The notes beneath the pieces are model-generated. The model searched no databases. It saw only the letters and a program-made list of their open reading frames with translations, and had not been told where the DNA came from. The translations under genes were made by a program, and so were the position numbers. This document shows, piece after piece, positions 44,219 to 44,441 of a stretch of 44,441 nucleotides of DNA. The stretch's first letter is position 1, and each line of letters opens with the position of its first letter. The stretch comes from Flavobacteriaceae bacterium. Lineage in GTDB: Bacteria; Bacteroidota; Bacteroidia; Flavobacteriales; Flavobacteriaceae. The DNA lies in assembly GCA_024635765.1 (NCBI GenBank), contig JAGXIE010000149.1, positions 1-44,441 of the forward strand. Direction: 5' to 3'.

Positions 44219-44441
44219 TTACGCATTGAATGGTAATTTTTTCAAATCAACATTGCCACCAGAAATAATAACTCCAACTTTTTTACCTCTAAAGAAATCA
44301 TTTTCTTTTAAAACCGCTGCAAATGCAACTGCACTCGAAGGCTCAACAACTACTTTTAAACGTTCAAAAAGTAGTTTCATAGCATGAATGATTTCATCTT
44401 CTTCTACAGTTATGATTTTTTCAACATACTTTTGAATAATA
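44219..44441 (-). CDS. Threonine dehydratase/serine racemase family, C-terminal part
   Basis: The last 73 codons and the stop of a gene whose start lies beyond the right edge. The segment reads VVEPSSAVAFAAVLKEN, then GKKVGVIISGGNVDLKKLPF, the conserved Ser/Gly region that contacts the PLP ring nitrogen and closes fold-type II enzymes of the threonine dehydratase/serine racemase group. No ACT-type regulatory domain follows, so it is the short catabolic or racemase form rather than biosynthetic IlvA. It is unrelated to the neighbouring cassette and is separated by a bidirectional terminator. Confidence 0.9.
   Translation of the reverse strand, partial: IIQKYVEKIITVEEDEIIHAMKLLFERLKVVVEPSSAVAFAAVLKENDFFRGKKVGVIISGGNVDLKKLPFNA

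Overview
The window is AT-rich DNA from a member of the Bacteroidota, most likely Flavobacteriaceae. Three things point there: a UpxY/NusG-like antiterminator at the head of a long polysaccharide operon, proteins ending in type IX secretion (T9SS) type A sorting domains, and frequent TTG starts without clear Shine-Dalgarno sites. No tRNA, rRNA, CRISPR array or insertion sequence was seen.

Region 1 (1-36248, all minus strand) is one very long surface-polysaccharide locus, read from right to left. It opens with upxY (35790-36248), followed by the exporter genes wzm (34517-35371) and wzt (33235-34476); Wzt carries a C-terminal carbohydrate-binding-type domain. An amino-sugar cassette follows (two DegT-type aminotransferases, a WbqC-family protein and an acetyltransferase-glycosyltransferase fusion; 28971-33226). 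Next come about a dozen glycosyltransferases with one sugar-nucleotide SDR (17253-28923), interrupted by a frameshifted sulfotransferase (23416-24314) and a possible gene fragment. After a recombination scar (16269-17049) lies an Arn-like module: WecE-type transaminase, GNAT acetyltransferase, polyprenyl-phosphate sugar synthase and a GT-C membrane glycosyltransferase (11814-16231). An MBOAT acyltransferase with an SGNH-like partner (9234-11628) follows, then a nucleotide-sugar module (LegB-like dehydratase, nucleotidyltransferase, reductase-like SDR), more glycosyltransferases, and a Wzy-like membrane protein cut by the left edge. Many genes overlap by 4-17 bases, suggesting translational coupling.

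Region 2 (36249-37152) is a 0.9-kb divergent intergenic region. It holds a 22-bp imperfect inverted repeat upstream of upxY, a three-copy 11-bp tandem repeat, and a pair of interleaved inverted repeats with pseudoknot topology.

Region 3 (37153-40734, plus strand) has a large T9SS-sorted secreted protein and a small paralogue that repeats only its C-terminal module. Each is followed by a strong hairpin terminator.

Region 4 (41050-44159, plus strand) is the most unusual part. A 53-residue leader-like peptide ends in a Pro/Gly-rich tail. Seven bases later comes a protein combining an N-terminal PqqD-like (RiPP recognition element-like) region with an HPr-kinase-like P-loop domain, then an NTP_transf_5-type nucleotidyltransferase and a small outer-membrane beta-barrel protein. 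Kinase plus nucleotidyltransferase beside a precursor-like peptide recalls tailoring genes of some lasso-peptide clusters such as paeninodin, but no lasso cyclase or protease is present. It is a candidate minimal peptide-modification system. The window ends with the convergent 3' end of a threonine dehydratase/serine racemase-family gene.
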